Part shown: positions 9,445 to 16,740 of the stretch, one piece after another
Position numbering within the stretch: position 1 is the stretch's first letter
Layout of the letters: the number at the start of each line of letters is the position of its first letter
From: JBAWYM01 sp037143575
GTDB taxonomy: Bacteria > Patescibacteriota > Gracilibacteria > Peribacterales > Peribacteraceae
Assembly: GCA_037143575.1 (NCBI GenBank)
Contig: JBAWYM010000001.1
Span: 1-64,000, forward strand
DNA length: 64,000 bases
Reading direction: 5' to 3'
Notes under the pieces: generated by a model
What the model was told of the DNA's origin: nothing
Databases searched by the model: none
The model's input: the letters and a program-made list of their open reading frames with translations, nothing else
Program-made: the position numbers and the translations under genes

Positions 9445-9948
9445 TCAACCATTACATACATGGGAACAAAGCCGCGCTATCCGCTCATCGCTCCCCGCTC
9501 TCAATCGATCCAGCGCCACTCCCGCCGCCACCGACACATTCAGCGATTCCTTCTTCCCGTGCATCGGGATGAAGACCACGGAATCACAGAGCTTCAGTAA
9601 TTCCTCCGGCACACCCAGTACTTCCTGCCCCAGAATCAAACAAACCTTCTCGGGTGATGCAAACTTCGTAATATCGATCGCACCTTTGGTCAGTTCCAAC
9701 GCAACGATGCTGTAGCCTTCCTTCCGTAACTTCCTGATCACCTTCACCGGATCGTCCTGCTGCTCCCAGGCAATCCACTCCTCCGCTCCCAGAGCGGTTT
9801 TGCTGATCTCCCGACGCGGCGGAGTGGCGGTGTAGCCGGTAAGGAAGATCTTCTCCACGCCGAAGGCATCCGCCGTCCGAAAGAACGAACCGATATTCCA
9901 GAGGGAACGGATGTTGTGAGCCAAGAGGACTATGTGAGGACGAAGCAT
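9445..9948 (-). CDS. SPOUT (TrmH/SpoU) family RNA 2'-O-methyltransferase
   Basis: 167 residues, the size of a minimal SpoU domain without extra RNA-binding domains. Motif 1 'NIRSLWNIGSFFRTAD' (about 12-27), motif 2 'LILGQEVLGVPEEL' (about 104-117) and motif 3 'IPMHGKKESLNVSVAAG' are all intact, so the knotted SAM-binding fold should be active. The RNA target (tRNA or rRNA ribose) cannot be told from sequence. It stands alone; a perfect palindromic repeat begins two bases upstream of its start codon. Confidence 0.9.
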   Translation of the reverse strand: MLRPHIVLLAHNIRSLWNIGSFFRTADAFGVEKIFLTGYTATPPRREISKTALGAEEWIAWEQQDDPVKVIRKLRKEGYSIVALELTKGAIDITKFASPEKVCLILGQEVLGVPEELLKLCDSVVFIPMHGKKESLNVSVAAGVALDRLRAGSDERIARLCSHVCNG

Positions 9949-9950
9949 AA

Positions 9951-9986
9951 CAATGTCATAGTGAGCGTAGTCGAACTATGACATTG
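9951..9986. repeat. Palindromic repeat, GAGCGTAGTCGAA family
   Basis: A perfect 11-base stem CAATGTCATAG/CTATGACATTG encloses TGAGCGTAGTCGAA. This is the best-formed copy of the most frequent repeat family of the window. Confidence 0.9.
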
Positions 9987-9990
9987 AATT

Positions 9991-10076
9991 GCATCCTTCG
10001 ACTACGCTCAGGATGACAATGACTACGCTCAGGATGATAATTGCTACTCTCAGAATGACAATTACTACGAGGATGA
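9991..10076. repeat. Decayed tandem copies of the same repeat
   Basis: ATCCTTCGACTACGCTCAGGAT is followed by two shorter partial copies (ACTACGCTCAGGATGA, CTACTCTCAGAATGAC) and a third remnant, just before the GNAT gene. Confidence 0.75.
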
Positions 10077-10108
10077 CACGCTGAGTGTATCACGATACCA
10101 TCACTTCC

Positions 10109-10597
10109 ATGCTCACCTTTTCGCCTCCATCCGCCTTCCCACCCGGCACTATTGAGCGCCTCCTCCTGGAGAGCTACACACCGATCAAAACTCAACTGAC
10201 AGAAGCAGAATGGACCAAGCTCACAGGGAAATTCAGCGAATTCGAACAGGAGGTCGCTCTCCACCCCGAAGTCGCCCGCTGCACGTTCATCAGCATCGTC
10301 GATGGAAGCCCCATCGGCGTCGGTTCTTACGATCCCCGCCTGTCCGACATGGGCATCATCGGAGACAATGTGATTCTTCCCGCTGCACAGGGCAAAGGCT
10401 ATGGAAAGCTGCAACTCCTAGAAATCCTTCGCCAGCTCAAAGCAAAGGGATGTCATCACGTTCGCGTGAGCACCGGTGATCATCCGTTCTTCCTCTCCGC
10501 GCAGAAGAACTATCAGTCCGTGGGGTTCAAGGAAACGCGAAGGTTCATTGATGAAGACTGGCATGCCGGACAGATCGAATATGAGATGGATCTATGA
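10109..10597 (+). CDS. GNAT family N-acetyltransferase
   Basis: 162 residues from the ATG at 10109 (GATACC nine bases upstream). The acetyl-CoA binding motif A is visible as 'VILPAAQGKGYGKLQL' near residues 91-106, followed by a motif-B like 'VRVSTGDHPFFLSAQKNYQSVGF'. The substrate is unknown; the fold suggests acetylation of an amine on a small molecule or protein. It is flanked on both sides by palindromic repeats and is probably transcribed alone. Confidence 0.85.
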   Translation: MLTFSPPSAFPPGTIERLLLESYTPIKTQLTEAEWTKLTGKFSEFEQEVALHPEVARCTFISIVDGSPIGVGSYDPRLSDMGIIGDNVILPAAQGKGYGKLQLLEILRQLKAKGCHHVRVSTGDHPFFLSAQKNYQSVGFKETRRFIDEDWHAGQIEYEMDL

Positions 10598-10617
10598 GAA
10601 TTTAATTTAACTGTCAT

Positions 10618-10717
10618 CCAATTTGTCACAGTGAGCCGAGCCTGTGCTGAGCCGGGACGAAGCATCGAACTGCGACAAATTGGCTCATGTCATGGTTCGA
10701 CGCGGCTCACCATGACA
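10618..10717. repeat. Paired palindromic repeats, overlapping the end of the purQ-like gene
   Basis: A first palindrome has arms CCAATTTGTC/GACAAATTGG with an internal extra stretch, and a second has arms TGTCATGG/CCATGACA with TTCGACGCGGCTCA between. The same pair in the same order occurs at 50125-50202. The second supplies the last codons and stop of the minus-strand gene at 10707-12050. Confidence 0.85.
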
Positions 10718-12050
10718 ACCTTTCCATCACACTCGCATGCGGATTCCCAAAGATTTCCAAAACCGCAGACTGAAGTAATTGATCCTCCTTCACTCCACGA
10801 CAGACATAACAAACTCCGGTCTGACTAGCCCCGCGAAGCTCCGAACCCGTAGGGAGCGTAGTGGGGCTTCCCTCCCCTATTGCCCCTGCACCGGTATCAG
10901 GAATATCACGTCGCAGAAACGCTACAGAACCTTCCAACGGTGATTTCCTCATCAGTTCAAGCTTCTTCGCTGCGCTATCCCAACGAAAGAACTTCCCATC
11001 CTTCCGAACAACCGCCGTTTCTTTATTCGGATTGAAGAGGGACAAAGTAGACAAAATCGACTCCGGCGTTCTCTTCTCCGGCGAAAGATACTTGTACTGC
11101 GTGAGCCTCAGATCCGGAACAATCCGATGCGCCGCCTGTTCCACTGTACGCTCCTCGTTATTGGTAATAATCGTCCCAATGAAAATCTCCGTGCTGCGAG
11201 GCCTTCGGGCTGTCACCGAAACTTTTTGCCCTATCTTGTCCAGCGAAGCTCCCGCAGGAGCGAAGTTGGATGCCATTTTGCCTTCTCTTGCCCCGCGAAG
11301 CTCCCGCAGGAGCGAAGTGGGGCGTTCTATCCACCTCCTCATCGAGCCAAAATACTCCACCCCATTCTCCGTCCGCTCCGGATGCGGCATCAGCGCTACC
11401 ACATTCCCCGCAGGATTGCAGATTCCCGCGATAGCAAACGTCGAACCGTTGGGCGTAATCACCGGATCATCGGACACATTTCCGTGTTCGTCGCAGTAAG
11501 AAAATGCCAGCTGATCATTAGCCTTGAGCGTCTTCCACACATCCGGGTCTTTGGTAATGAATCTTCCTTCTCCGTGAGCAATCGGCAAATGTTGAGTACC
11601 TTCCCAATCCGACGTCGCACACCGGTCACGCTTGCACGTCGGCGTGATCCACACCCACTCGCTGATGAATCCGGGCGACTCGTTCCCTAAAGCATTTCTG
11701 GCAAGGCTCATCTTCAAACCATGATCCAACGGAACAAGCCCGCTTTCGACGAGCACCTGCGCCCCATTGCAGTTCCCGATGATCACTTTCCCCTTCGCGG
11801 ATTCCTCATGAAGCAGAGCAAAGAGCGGATCCCGAGCGGCCACCATTCCGGCTCGCCCACGATCTTCATACGCGAATCCACCGACGAGGAAGTACCCGTC
11901 AACATTCTCGAGCTTGGAAACCGGATCATTCCATTTGAAGAAGAGTGCATCCATTCCCGCATTCTTCACCGCCCGGATGGATTCCACTTCGCAGTTGTTG
12001 CCGGGGAAGGAAACTATAGCAATAAGCGGCTGTTTTGGGGGTTTTTGCAT
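10707..12050 (-). CDS. purQ: PurQ-like glutamine amidotransferase with unknown C-terminal domain
   Basis: 447 residues. Residues 1-245 match PurQ, the glutaminase subunit of FGAM synthase in purine synthesis, with Cys94 in 'GNCNGAQ' and His223/Glu225 in 'MPHPERTEN' forming the triad. The remaining 200 residues are unusual. They contain a domain-like part ('EIFIGTIITNNEERTVEQAA') that I do not recognise, and three segments translated from palindromic repeats ('LLRELRGAREG', 'NFAPAGASLDK', 'TLPTGSELRGAS'); the end comes from a further repeat. No purL or purS is adjacent. The first domain is confident; whether the extension is functional is uncertain. Confidence 0.82.
   Translation of the reverse strand: MQKPPKQPLIAIVSFPGNNCEVESIRAVKNAGMDALFFKWNDPVSKLENVDGYFLVGGFAYEDRGRAGMVAARDPLFALLHEESAKGKVIIGNCNGAQVLVESGLVPLDHGLKMSLARNALGNESPGFISEWVWITPTCKRDRCATSDWEGTQHLPIAHGEGRFITKDPDVWKTLKANDQLAFSYCDEHGNVSDDPVITPNGSTFAIAGICNPAGNVVALMPHPERTENGVEYFGSMRRWIERPTSLLRELRGAREGKMASNFAPAGASLDKIGQKVSVTARRPRSTEIFIGTIITNNEERTVEQAAHRIVPDLRLTQYKYLSPEKRTPESILSTLSLFNPNKETAVVRKDGKFFRWDSAAKKLELMRKSPLEGSVAFLRRDIPDTGAGAIGEGSPTTLPTGSELRGASQTGVCYVCRGVKEDQLLQSAVLEIFGNPHASVMERLSW
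10827..10868. repeat. GCGAAGCTCC palindrome inside the purQ-like gene (copy 1)
   Basis: AGCCCC and GGGGCT arms enclose CGCGAAGCTCC...GGAGCGTAGT. It is translated in frame on the minus strand. Confidence 0.8.
11239..11323. repeat. GCGAAGCTCC palindromes inside the purQ-like gene (copies 2 and 3)
   Basis: Two copies, 11239-11270 and 11290-11323, share GCGAAGCTCCCGCAGGAGCG; the second has full GCCCC/GGGGC arms. Both are in frame in the coding sequence. A related copy lies at about 41280-41320, intergenic. Confidence 0.85.
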
Positions 12051-12480
12051 AGTGAGTAGTGCGTAGTGAGTAGTGAGTAGGTCACACTATAGATTTTGAC
12101 AACTTATTGAGCATTTTCATAACTTCATCGAGAAGTTCAACGGCTTCAGTATATTCATTCACATCAATCGGAAACAATTCTTTGCAGAGTTCTAGTTGTG
12201 TTTCCAATTCAGCACCAGACCCAAAGGCAATGAAAAGAAAATGTCTAAAATCTTTAGGAGTTCCTCTTCTACTGCCTTCTGCGATGTTTGATGGTATAGA
12301 GATAGCACAACGCTTCATTTGGGATGATAAACCAAAAACCTCATCTTTCGGTAGAAAAGATATCAACTTATATACGGCTTTAGCAAGCTTCATCGATTTC
12401 TGCCAAACGATTAATTCACGATAACTTTGAACAGACATTGCCCGACCATTCTACCCACTACCCACTACCCACTACCAACT
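12050..12480. mobile_element. Putative small element: four-helix gene between inverted word repeats
   Basis: The left edge reads AGTGAGTAGTGCGTAGTGAG and the right edge, read in reverse, AGTTGGTAGTGGGTAGTGGG; both are built from the same 7-8 base word, so they form imperfect terminal inverted repeats around one small gene. It separates purQ-like and frr, which otherwise are consecutive on the minus strand. No transposase is present, so movement would have to be in trans. Confidence 0.45.
12082..12438 (-). CDS. Four-helix bundle protein (S23/IVP family)
   Basis: 118 residues with the signature opening 'YRELIVWQKSMKLAKAVY' and central 'QMKRCAISIPSNIAEGSRRG', ending in an amphipathic helix. The family was first seen as 23S rRNA intervening-sequence proteins and is common as stand-alone genes in CPR and Bacteroidetes; Avd of retroelements has the same fold. 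TAGAAT is nine bases before the ATG, lying just inside the right-hand repeat, so the promoter travels with the gene. Molecular role unknown, possibly nucleic-acid binding. Confidence 0.9.
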   Translation of the reverse strand: MSVQSYRELIVWQKSMKLAKAVYKLISFLPKDEVFGLSSQMKRCAISIPSNIAEGSRRGTPKDFRHFLFIAFGSGAELETQLELCKELFPIDVNEYTEAVELLDEVMKMLNKLSKSIV

Positions 12481-13024
12481 AAACTTTCATAATTTCCTCC
12501 TCTTTCTTCTTCCGCACATTCTCAATATCCGCATTCGCCTTGTCCACCATCTTCTGGAGATCATCCTGCTGCGTGTAGCGGGCGTCTTCGTCCTTCTCCT
12601 CCGCCTTGATCTTGTCCAGAACCGTCTGGCGATGCTGGCGAATGGAAATCTTGGCTTCCTCAGCGAGCTTCTGGATGATTTTGACGAGATCCTTGCGCCG
12701 CTCCTCCGTCATCTGGGGCAGATTGAGGCGTATCACCGTTCCGTCATTCACCGGTGAAGCACCGAGGTCGGCCTGCTGCAGAGCCTTCTCCACGTTGGAC
12801 ATGATGGTGCGATCCCACGGCTGGATCACGATGGTCCGCGCATCCTGGATGGAAATGCCGGCAAGCGTCTTGAGTGCCTGACGGTGACCGTAAGCCTCCA
12901 CCTCCACATGATCGACCAGCGAAGCATTGGCACGTCCCGTCTGGAGCTTACTGAATTCCGCGAGGAGGTACTTGATGACGTTTTCGGATTCGGTCTGGAA
13001 GGGAGCGAGGCGGAGATGCGGCAT
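12479..13024 (-). CDS. frr: Ribosome recycling factor
   Basis: 181 residues, close to the usual 185. It releases ribosomes from mRNA after termination together with EF-G. The start at 13024 (MPHLRLAPF) gives the normal N-terminus; upstream in-frame codons translate a repeat. Conserved RRF parts are visible: 'LQTGRANASLVDHVEVEAYG', 'VIQPWDRTIMSNVEKALQ', 'NDGTVIRLNLPQMTEERR' and the C-terminal helix ending 'KKKEEEIMKV'. pyrH lies 110 bases upstream on the same strand, the common pyrH-frr order. Confidence 0.97.
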   Translation of the reverse strand: MPHLRLAPFQTESENVIKYLLAEFSKLQTGRANASLVDHVEVEAYGHRQALKTLAGISIQDARTIVIQPWDRTIMSNVEKALQQADLGASPVNDGTVIRLNLPQMTEERRKDLVKIIQKLAEEAKISIRQHRQTVLDKIKAEEKDEDARYTQQDDLQKMVDKANADIENVRKKKEEEIMKV

Positions 13025-13096
13025 AATGCGGAGTGGAAAGTGGAAGGAAGAAGGAAAGAGGAAAGCGTGAGGTGAGCCGGTACAAACCAAGGAAAG

Positions 13097-13137
13097 TGAC
13101 CAATCGCAATTCGCAAATCCGGAAATCGCAAATCTCA
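13097..13137. repeat. AATCGCAATTCGCAAATC repeat
   Basis: Words AATCGCAATTCGCAAATC and GAAATCGCAAATC fill the space between frr and pyrH. Fuller copies are at 17443-17526 and 18164-18243. Confidence 0.8.
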
Positions 13138-13842
13138 CCGATGCACGAGCGTGCCGATCTTCTCACCTTTGGCAGCTTTGAGCAATGTGCCTTCTTTGCC
13201 GAAGTCGAAGACGCGGATGGGGAGATTCTGATCCGCACACAAGCTGAACGCCGCCTGATCCATCACATTGAGGTGCTGCTCGAGAGCCTGTTGGTAGGTC
13301 AGCTCATCGTACATCTTGGCGGTCTTCGAGGTCCGAGGATCCTTGTCGTAAATCCCTGCAACATTCGTGGCCTTCAGGAGGACATCGCAATTGAGCTCCA
13401 AAGCTCGCAAAGCGGCGGCGGAATCTGTGGTGAAGTAGGGATTACCGGTACCGCCGGCGCAGATCACAATCCTCCCCTTCTCCAGATGCCTTACCGCTCT
13501 GCGACGAATGAAGGCCTCGGCGAGCTGGGGAATATCGATGGCGGAGCAGACACGCGACTGACACCCGATCGATTCCAGTGCGGATTGCAGCGCCACACTG
13601 TTCATGATCGTCGCGAGCATCCCGATGGCATCACTGGCCGTGCGCTCGATGCCGCTCTCCTGATTGTCGCGAAATCTCCAGATATTGCCGCCACCGATCA
13701 CGATGACAACCTGAATCCCCTCCTCCAGCACTTCCTTGATGCGCTTGGCCATGCCCAGGAGAACTTTGTGATCCAGCCCAAAAGGCTGCTTACCGGCCAT
13801 CGCTTCGCCGGAGATTTTCAACATAATGCGTTTGTACTTCAT
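13135..13842 (-). CDS. pyrH: Uridylate kinase (UMP kinase)
   Basis: 235 residues, the normal size for the bacterial hexameric UMP kinase, which phosphorylates UMP to UDP. The start at 13842 (MKYKRIMLKISGEAM) is set by the family N-terminus and by TATACT eight bases upstream. Visible motifs: 'LKISGEAMAG', 'VVIVIGGGNIWR', 'ICAGGTGNPYFTTDSAAALRA' and 'KATNVAGIYDKDP'. Expressed ahead of frr. Confidence 0.97.
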   Translation of the reverse strand: MKYKRIMLKISGEAMAGKQPFGLDHKVLLGMAKRIKEVLEEGIQVVIVIGGGNIWRFRDNQESGIERTASDAIGMLATIMNSVALQSALESIGCQSRVCSAIDIPQLAEAFIRRRAVRHLEKGRIVICAGGTGNPYFTTDSAAALRALELNCDVLLKATNVAGIYDKDPRTSKTAKMYDELTYQQALEQHLNVMDQAAFSLCADQNLPIRVFDFGKEGTLLKAAKGEKIGTLVHR

Positions 13843-13902
13843 CGTCGGAGAGTATAGCGGGAATACTTCAAAGGGCAAAAGAGCAAAGTATCCTGTCACA
13901 GA

Positions 13903-13944
13903 GCATCATGTCACAGTGAGCGTAGTCGAACTGCGACATGATGC
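13903..13944. repeat. Palindromic repeat, GAGCGTAGTCGAA family
   Basis: Arms GCATCATGTC/GACATGATGC enclose ACAGTGAGCGTAGTCGAACTGC. Confidence 0.85.
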
Positions 13945-13983
13945 GATCTGTAGCCATGGACGATCGAAGGCCGTGTCATTTCC

Positions 13984-14011
13984 TTGACTTCCATCCATCC
14001 AAGTATATATT
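13984..14011 (+). promoter_or_regulatory. Promoter of the leader-peptide region
   Basis: TTGACT (13984-13989), 16 bases, TATATT (14006-14011). The expected transcription start coincides with the GTG of the first leader peptide at 14018. Confidence 0.7.
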
Positions 14012-14017
14012 CCGACC

Positions 14018-14089
14018 GTGATCCACCTCTCCTCCCTCGCCGCAATGCAAATGATGATGCGCTCAATGCGAGGGCAGGTTGCTGCGTAG
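14018..14089 (+). CDS. Met-rich leader peptide 1
   Basis: GTG-initiated 23-residue frame (MIHLSSLAAMQMMMRSMRGQ...) with five Met codons in eight positions, six bases after the -10 element. Inside the frame CCCTCGC (14034-14040) can pair with GCGAGGG (14068-14074), which can instead pair with the 5' arm of the terminator at 14115. This is the layout of a translating-ribosome attenuator, probably sensing charged tRNA-Met (inference). Confidence 0.55.
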   Translation: MIHLSSLAAMQMMMRSMRGQVAA

Positions 14090-14114
14090 AAATAGATCAG
14101 CACCTGAAGTACCC

Positions 14115-14139
14115 CCTCGCACCGAAGCGAGGTTTTTTT
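14115..14139 (+). terminator. Attenuator terminator 1
   Basis: CCTCGC-ACCGAA-GCGAGG followed by seven T. Its 5' arm is complementary to GCGAGGG in leader peptide 1, giving mutually exclusive hairpins. Confidence 0.75.
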
Positions 14140-14179
14140 GAAACGTACCCGCGGTACATCTCTACTCCCACTTCTCTCC

Positions 14180-14272
14180 ATGATCATCTCTTCCGCCTCC
14201 ACCGTCCCCACCTCCATCATAATGATGATGGCGATGATGATGACCCCTCTGCGAGGCGGGTGTGAGACGTAA
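14180..14272 (+). CDS. Met-rich leader peptide 2
   Basis: An ATG frame of 30 residues starts MIISSASTVPTSII, continues with MMMAMMMTPLRGG and stops at TAA. CCGCCTC (14193-14199) pairs with GAGGCGG (14253-14259), and CTGCGAGG (14249-14256) pairs alternatively with CCTCGCAG (14300-14307) of the next terminator. Six Met codons within seven positions sit just where a stalled ribosome would block the first pairing. Tandem arrangement behind leader 1. Confidence 0.55.
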   Translation: MIISSASTVPTSIIMMMAMMMTPLRGGCET

Positions 14273-14296
14273 GGAAAAATATCTCACTTCAACCCC

Positions 14297-14327
14297 AACC
14301 CTCGCAGAAATGCGGGGGTTGATTTTT
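14297..14327 (+). terminator. Attenuator terminator 2
   Basis: AACCCTCGCA-GAAA-TGCGGGGGTT, a 10-pair stem with one G-T pair and a GAAA loop, followed by GATTTTT. Confidence 0.8.
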
Positions 14328-14353
14328 ATATCGTTCATTTCCGCCCTTCCCCA

Positions 14354-14461
14354 ATGCGCCTCTACATCCTCTATCTACGTACCGACTGCATGCTCATGCG
14401 ACCTGTCTTTATCCCAAACTCTATTTCTTCATTTCTCCCCAATGACCATGACAACCTTTGA
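14354..14461 (+). CDS. Small upstream peptide MRLYILYLRT (copy 1)
   Basis: A 35-codon frame overlapping the start of the next gene. Its first 15 codons read M-R-L-Y-I-L-Y-L-R-T-D-C-M-L-M-R and match the small frame at 15480 with mostly synonymous differences (TAT/TAC, CTA/CTC, CTC/CTT, CGA/CGG), which argues for translation. Role unknown; possibly another leader. Confidence 0.4.
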   Translation: MRLYILYLRTDCMLMRPVFIPNSISSFLPNDHDNL

Positions 14462-15461
14462 ATCAACACCGGCAGAAGATACGGAATTTAAGCTCCGTAA
14501 ACCCACGCGCACACTGTTCTACTCCGATACCGTCGGCGGACAAACACTGCAACCGAACGGTGAACTCGAGCATCCATTCAACAGGCCATGCCTCGAGGAA
14601 ATTCTCACGCAAGTCGTTCGCTCTCCAACCTTCGGAGGCAATCCGGAACGAGCCCATACCTTCGGAAGAGAAGGCTCCTTCGCACATCTCGTTGATGAGG
14701 CGCGCAGACTGCATAGAGAGCCCGCCATCGTCGGACCGCAAGACAAAACGTTTTTCGCCCTCAATGGAGCACCAAGACTGACCACCAAAGCGGGATCCGG
14801 AAACGGCAATACCTTTTACTTCGGCAGACTGCACCCCAATTTGGAAGTCGTCGGTCCGGCGCATTGCTTTGCACGTGTACGACATCTTATTGAGGATGGA
14901 CGAGTGCAATTATCCGAAGTGGATGGTGAAGGAGTGATCTGGCCCGAAAAATGTCAGGATCGTTCTTCTCATTTGCTGAGGTTGTCACAAGGAAGAGATC
15001 GGCTCAGGGGTCAGGGCAGAGCCGTTGGAGCTGAAGTGGTTCCAAAGATCCCTGAATGGACGGTGGGAGCGGTGGACAATTTCGGAGGATTCAAACTCTC
15101 CGTCGCAGATACTTGGAAATTCGTGGAGAGCGTTCGCAAAGAGGAAAGCCGTGGAAAAGATGGCCTGAAAACGATTGGCCTGGAGATAGGTGGCGTTCGT
15201 CAGGAAGTGGCTTCGGTACTCGATGCTGCTGCCCTTACAGATCTCCATCAACGCATCAAAGGTGATCCGACACGACTCGTGCTCTACCTGGACCACACGC
15301 GACCTCAGAAAGATGCAGAAGGAAATCTCTTCGGTGCTCCAACGCTTTATTGGCCGTGGGCAGATCGATCCACTCCGAAGGAGAAATTGCTGACGCATTC
15401 TCCCTACGGAAAATTCGGCGCCAACCCGCACATCGAAGGTCTCCCCGTTAATATTTCCTGA
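14442..15461 (+). CDS. Orphan protein behind tandem attenuators
   Basis: 339 residues starting MTMTTFESTPAEDTEF (an internal ATG at 14448 is equally possible). Soluble, no signal peptide or membrane helix. Notable segments are 'GSGNGNTFYFGRLHPN', 'SVADTWKFVESVRKEE' and 'RLVLYLDHTRPQKDAEG'; I recognise no family and no catalytic motif. Two leader-peptide attenuators lie in its 5' region, so its transcription should depend on the state of translation, most simply on methionine supply (inference). It is followed by two further orphans in the same direction. Confidence 0.7.
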   Translation: MTMTTFESTPAEDTEFKLRKPTRTLFYSDTVGGQTLQPNGELEHPFNRPCLEEILTQVVRSPTFGGNPERAHTFGREGSFAHLVDEARRLHREPAIVGPQDKTFFALNGAPRLTTKAGSGNGNTFYFGRLHPNLEVVGPAHCFARVRHLIEDGRVQLSEVDGEGVIWPEKCQDRSSHLLRLSQGRDRLRGQGRAVGAEVVPKIPEWTVGAVDNFGGFKLSVADTWKFVESVRKEESRGKDGLKTIGLEIGGVRQEVASVLDAAALTDLHQRIKGDPTRLVLYLDHTRPQKDAEGNLFGAPTLYWPWADRSTPKEKLLTHSPYGKFGANPHIEGLPVNIS

Positions 15462-15479
15462 TTTCATTCCCCTCATCCC

Positions 15480-15536
15480 ATGCGCTTCTACATCCTCTAC
15501 CTCCGTACCACCTGCATGCTTATGCGGGATAGCTAA
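15480..15536 (+). CDS. Small upstream peptide MRFYILYLRT (copy 2)
   Basis: An 18-residue frame (MRFYILYLRTTCMLMRDS) between two orphan genes, homologous to the peptide at 14354. It lies 39 bases before the ATG of the next gene. Confidence 0.4.
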   Translation: MRFYILYLRTTCMLMRDS

Positions 15537-15574
15537 GCGCCAAAGCATTGTATTTCTTCTTCCCCCCAATTCTC

Positions 15575-16111
15575 ATGACTAATGAATCTCCAGAAAATGA
15601 CCGCCCACATACAAGTGATGACACAGTGCCGTCAAAGCCGCCAAGCGCTGATAGACATCAGCAAAACCATTCTATCCGACCCCACAATTATCAATCGGTA
15701 TTCAAAAGAATGTATGAGGAAATTGATGAAGAATTGAGACGGGCTTTCACAGAGTTACTGTCTAGCATGAGTTTGCCTTTTGATCTCAAAGGTGGTCTTC
15801 ATCAAGCTAGTGACGAAAGTACTGTGTTTTTGCGGTGCGTACGATCAGAAACCGTCGAAGGAAAGGTGTTTCATTATTACGCAGGTTTTATACATGATTC
15901 ATTTCCCGCTAGCGCAGCTGTTATAGGAATTCCATGGCAGATCATAGATGCTTCAACGAAGAAAGTGATTGGTGAAGGTACCACAGAAGTATGCGGCCAC
16001 TTTGGATTCCGGATCAAAGATTCAGCTGTTTCGGAACCAAAGAAATTGGAATTGCGTTTTGGGCAACAACAATCAGCCATCGAGCAATCTGCGTCTCCTC
16101 CATCTGTATGA
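15575..16111 (+). CDS. Orphan soluble protein
   Basis: 178 residues from the ATG at 15575 (MTNESPENDRPHTSDD). A disordered polar N-terminus of about 45 residues is followed by an amphipathic helix ('SVFKRMYEEIDEELRRAF') and a compact domain containing 'FHYYAGFIHDSFPAS' and 'HFGFRIKDS'. No recognised family. The leader before the start is CTTCCCCCC, without Shine-Dalgarno. Codon use is more AT-rich than in the housekeeping genes, suggesting recent arrival or fast evolution (inference). Confidence 0.65.
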   Translation: MTNESPENDRPHTSDDTVPSKPPSADRHQQNHSIRPHNYQSVFKRMYEEIDEELRRAFTELLSSMSLPFDLKGGLHQASDESTVFLRCVRSETVEGKVFHYYAGFIHDSFPASAAVIGIPWQIIDASTKKVIGEGTTEVCGHFGFRIKDSAVSEPKKLELRFGQQQSAIEQSASPPSV

Positions 16112-16154
16112 GATGTTCAAATTTCTCATTTCTCATTCATTCCCCCCCACTCCC

Positions 16155-16607
16155 ATGTCCGAGAAACCTTCAGAACATCAACGGCCAAAAAGATTGCTTA
16201 CCTTTCCTGAATTCGTTCGTAAAGTAGAAATCTGTACCGATAGATTACTGGCAAGAGCTGATCAGAATTTAGATGACCATGAGGATGATGCACCAATGGA
16301 TCAAGCACGAATTGATGAAATCCGCCGCAGAGTTGCTAAAAGACTCGCCTCCACTCCCAATCACGAAAACCTAGTTGACCACGATCAGCAAATATCTACA
16401 TTTTCACTCGATGATATCGCTGAGAATGATGGTGACACTCGTGCTGATTATGAAGAAATCGTAAGATTGCTTGAGAGCATGCCCGATGAACGTCTCTCTG
16501 ATGAGGCAGCTGTTGTTCTCTATGGTAATTTCCGGGATAGGGTGAAGAGACAGTTGGGTATTGAATTACCCGAGAAATTACCTACAGCTCTTCCATCAGA
16601 GGAATAG
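16155..16607 (+). CDS. Orphan acidic helical protein
   Basis: 150 residues from the ATG at 16155 (MSEKPSEHQRPKRLL). Strongly charged, predicted helical, with 'FPEFVRKVEICTDRLLARAD', 'RIDEIRRRVAKRLAS' and 'ADYEEIVRLLESMPDERLSDE'. No membrane segment or known motif. Third gene of the run 14442-16607; all three begin after C-rich leaders. Confidence 0.65.
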   Translation: MSEKPSEHQRPKRLLTFPEFVRKVEICTDRLLARADQNLDDHEDDAPMDQARIDEIRRRVAKRLASTPNHENLVDHDQQISTFSLDDIAENDGDTRADYEEIVRLLESMPDERLSDEAAVVLYGNFRDRVKRQLGIELPEKLPTALPSEE

Positions 16608-16619
16608 CCAGATTCAATC

Positions 16620-16645
16620 GTGGGGCGAATCCCCCTTCGCCCCAC
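16620..16645 (+). terminator. Strong hairpin after the orphan genes
   Basis: GTGGGGCGAA/TTCGCCCCAC, a perfect 10-base stem with a six-base loop 12 bases after the stop codon. No T-run, so the terminator role is inferred from position. Confidence 0.5.
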
Positions 16646-16740
16646 TCATTGGATGACCCTTCCCAAATCCCGAAAACCCCCATTGCTTAGCCCAGATTCG
16701 CTGCTACAATGGCATTCAGCACTTCCTCCTCTCTTTTCCC

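Noticed and set aside
9951..10076. CRISPR-like array because of repeated GACTACGCTCAGGATGA units
   Set aside because: Units are palindromic, of unequal spacing (under 25 bases) and decayed, with no constant-length spacers or cas genes.
12082..12438. Diversity-generating retroelement (Avd homologue)
   Set aside because: No reverse transcriptase and no template/variable repeat pair in the window.
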